DNA from: an uncultured Lachnobacterium sp.
GTDB lineage: Bacteria > Bacillota > Clostridia > Lachnospirales > Lachnospiraceae
Length of the DNA stretch: 15,094 bases
Direction of reading: 5' to 3'
Assembly: GCA_945971355.1 (NCBI GenBank)
Contig: CAMFPD010000034.1
Coordinates: forward strand, 1-15,094
The notes under the pieces were generated by a model. It was not told the origin of the DNA and ran no database searches. It saw nothing but the letters and a program-made list of their open reading frames with translations. Numbering within the stretch: the first letter of the stretch is position 1; every line of letters starts with the position of its first letter. A program made the position numbers and the translations under genes. Below are positions 13,856 through 15,094 of this stretch, piece by piece.

Positions 13856-14827
13856 ATGGCTCAAAAAGGCGACTTAATGACAGTTCGTTCAGACATCAAG
13901 GTATTTGATGCAACTATTAGAGACGGAGGACTTGTAAACAACTTTATGTTTACAGACGAGTTTATCAATGCCCTCTATCGTGCAAATGTCAAAGCCGGCG
14001 TTGATTATATGGAGTTTGGATACAAGGCATCCAAAGAATTATTTGATGTTAACAAATTTGGAAAATGGAAATTCTGTGACGAAAATGATATCCGCGCTAT
14101 TGTGGGTGATAACAATTCTGATATGAAGATTTCTGTAATGGCAGACGTTGGACGCTGCAACTACAAGGATGATATTCTTCCTAAATCAGAAAGTGTTATC
14201 GACATGGTAAGAGTTGCAACCTACGTTCATCAGATGCCAGCTGCTATTGATATGATTGAAGATGCAAAGGCTAAGGGATATGAGGTCACATGTAACATTA
14301 TGGCAATTTCCAATGCCAAGGAGGCTGACATTGATCAGGCTCTCGAAATGGTGGGTCAGAGTTCTGCTGACGGCATCTACATTGTAGACAGCTACGGTTC
14401 TCTCTACCCAGAACAGATTAGAGAGATTGCAGACAAGTATATTGAGATTGGTGAAAAATACGGAAAATATATCGGTATGCATGCTCACAACAACCAGCAG
14501 CTTGCTTTTGCCAACACTATTGAAGCTGCTGCAAGAGGTGTAAGTCTGTTAGACTGCACCATGATGGGAATGGGTCGTGGTGCCGGAAACTGTGCTACTG
14601 AGCTCCTGTTAAGCTTCCTCAAGAATCCTAAGTACAATATTTTCCCTGTTCTCAAGTTTATTCAGGATCATATGCTTCAGGTTAAGGAGACTGGCGCTGT
14701 CTGGGGTTACGATATTCCATACTTGCTTACAGGCCGCTTGAATCAGCATCCTTCATCTGCAATCGACTACATCAAAGATAACAAAACTGATTACGCTGAC
14801 TTCTACACTGATCTTCTCGACAAGTAG
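13856..14827 (+). CDS. HMGL-like (DRE-TIM) aldolase-family protein
   Basis: A 323-residue TIM-barrel enzyme of the DRE-TIM metallolyase superfamily, related to 4-hydroxy-2-oxovalerate aldolase, HMG-CoA lyase and homocitrate/isopropylmalate synthases. The superfamily signature is present: DATIRDGG (18-25, equivalent to D-x-T-L-R-D-G), YIVDSYGSLYPEQ (175-187), the divalent-metal ligands His209 and His211 in MHAHNNQ, and GMGRGAGNCATEL (238-250). These show the metal site and the catalytic Arg22/Asp23 are likely functional, but not the substrate. Relatives are often annotated as 4-hydroxy-2-ketovalerate aldolases; no acetaldehyde dehydrogenase partner or catabolic gene lies nearby, so that role is doubtful. 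The ATG is supported by TAGGAGG at 13841-13847, 8 bases upstream; the next in-frame ATG (codon 8) has no SD. Monocistronic, with its own promoter and strong terminator; the strong SD suggests good expression. Confidence 0.9.
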   Translation: MAQKGDLMTVRSDIKVFDATIRDGGLVNNFMFTDEFINALYRANVKAGVDYMEFGYKASKELFDVNKFGKWKFCDENDIRAIVGDNNSDMKISVMADVGRCNYKDDILPKSESVIDMVRVATYVHQMPAAIDMIEDAKAKGYEVTCNIMAISNAKEADIDQALEMVGQSSADGIYIVDSYGSLYPEQIREIADKYIEIGEKYGKYIGMHAHNNQQLAFANTIEAAARGVSLLDCTMMGMGRGAGNCATELLLSFLKNPKYNIFPVLKFIQDHMLQVKETGAVWGYDIPYLLTGRLNQHPSSAIDYIKDNKTDYADFYTDLLDK

Positions 14828-14839
14828 AATGTGATGCAT

Positions 14840-14871
14840 GCCCCCACAGGTTGTGGGGGCAATTTTTTATT
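14840..14871 (+). terminator. strong intrinsic terminator after aldolase gene
   Basis: GCCCCCACA (14840-14848) pairs perfectly with TGTGGGGGC (14852-14860) around a GGT loop, followed by AATTTTTTATT. It starts 13 bases after the stop codon TAG. The minus-strand direction lacks a T tract, so it works on plus transcripts only. Confidence 0.95.
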
Positions 14872-15094
14872 CAAACTTCGCATTTAGTAATTAATAAAGC
14901 CGCCTGCCAGGGAATAATTATTCTTTATACGCAACAACACCAATACAGCAATGTGAATCCTCTCCATAAAGCCAAGAGTTGTCGATACTTCATTTTGCCT
15001 TCTTCGATAGAAGGTGGTTCTTCAAACGTTTGACAATGACGCCCCAGTGTTCGTCCACTAAGCTACAACATTTCAGGTTCATCCGTGCCTGACT
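14872..15094 (-). other. region with no intact gene; possible decayed coding remnant
   Basis: No complete gene, tRNA or clear terminator seen. Minus-strand translation gives protein-like stretches in different frames: a segment containing SWLYGEDSHCC that ends at a TAA at 14918-14920, and a segment containing TFEEPPSIEEGKMK (about 14988-15029) in another frame. A third piece, ending DEPEML at a TAG (15063-15065), runs in from the window edge and could be the true C terminus of the next minus-strand gene. Stops interrupt every frame. This may be a frameshifted remnant or simply non-coding DNA; the window edge prevents a decision. Confidence 0.25.

Noticed and set aside
14186..14488. 100-codon open frame on the minus strand opposite the aldolase gene
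   Set aside because: It is fully inside a well-supported enzyme gene, has no SD or promoter and no recognisable domain; it is a shadow frame.
15030..15035. Perfect -35 box TTGACA on the plus strand
   Set aside because: No -10-like hexamer lies 16-18 bases downstream (the site reads GTCCAC), and no start codon with SD follows inside the window.
15044..15090. tRNA-like segment: minus strand GTAGCTTAGTGG resembles a tRNA D-arm, and plus strand GGTTCATCC resembles a T-loop
   Set aside because: The two likenesses are on opposite strands, the D-stem has mismatches, and no 7-bp acceptor or anticodon arm can be drawn.
1..15094. Mobile element, CRISPR array or defence island
   Set aside because: No transposase or integrase motif, no regularly spaced repeats and no terminal inverted repeats seen; gene content is ordinary chromosomal.

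Overview
The window looks like a chromosomal segment of a low-to-mid-GC Firmicute, most probably a Lachnospiraceae-type clostridium (Roseburia/Agathobacter/Lachnospira relatives). This is inferred from the AT-rich spacers, purine-rich Shine-Dalgarno (SD) sites, sigma-A-like promoters, the glutamine-dependent NadE, and the kinase/HD-GYP style. No phage, IS element, CRISPR array, rRNA or convincing tRNA was seen. Nine genes read on the minus strand and two on the plus strand; all eleven appear intact.

Region 1 (about 80-3700, minus): a tightly coupled operon of a SAM-dependent methyltransferase, the redox chaperone Hsp33 (hslO) and glutamine-dependent NAD+ synthetase (nadE). The gene junctions are 1 and 0 bases, and each downstream SD lies in the last codons of the gene before it. 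Back-to-back with its promoter is a plus-strand promoter for an unknown two-TM protein (3739-4782). That promoter puts the predicted transcript start on the ATG itself, so the mRNA may be leaderless. This gene converges on the next operon and shares a symmetrical terminator with it.

Region 2 (4843-10093, minus): an MraY-like phosphoglycosyl transferase, then a two-gene signalling module. The first signalling gene is an HD-GYP phosphodiesterase with a C-terminal receiver; the second is a 7TM hybrid histidine kinase with PAS, HisKA, HATPase, REC and Hpt domains. Kinase, internal receiver, Hpt and external receiver on the HD-GYP protein form a plausible complete phosphorelay to cyclic-di-GMP breakdown. 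The receiver of the HD-GYP protein has Arg where the invariant Lys should be. The MraY-like gene has a near-consensus promoter squeezed between the upstream stop codon and the upstream operon's terminator, so its own transcript should begin inside that hairpin.

Region 3 (10021-13690, minus): a MacAB-like tripartite exporter operon (membrane fusion protein, ATPase, permease) with a 4-base overlap and a zero-base junction, an extended -10 promoter upstream and an intrinsic terminator downstream.

Region 4 (13740-15094, plus): a monocistronic DRE-TIM (HMGL-like) aldolase-family gene with a strong SD, a palindrome near its transcript start and a strong terminator. The last ~220 bases hold no intact gene, only short protein-like stretches in different minus-strand frames.

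The best candidates for something not yet described are the phosphorelay/HD-GYP pair with the altered receiver, the promoter-inside-terminator arrangement before the MraY-like gene, and the putative leaderless membrane-protein gene.
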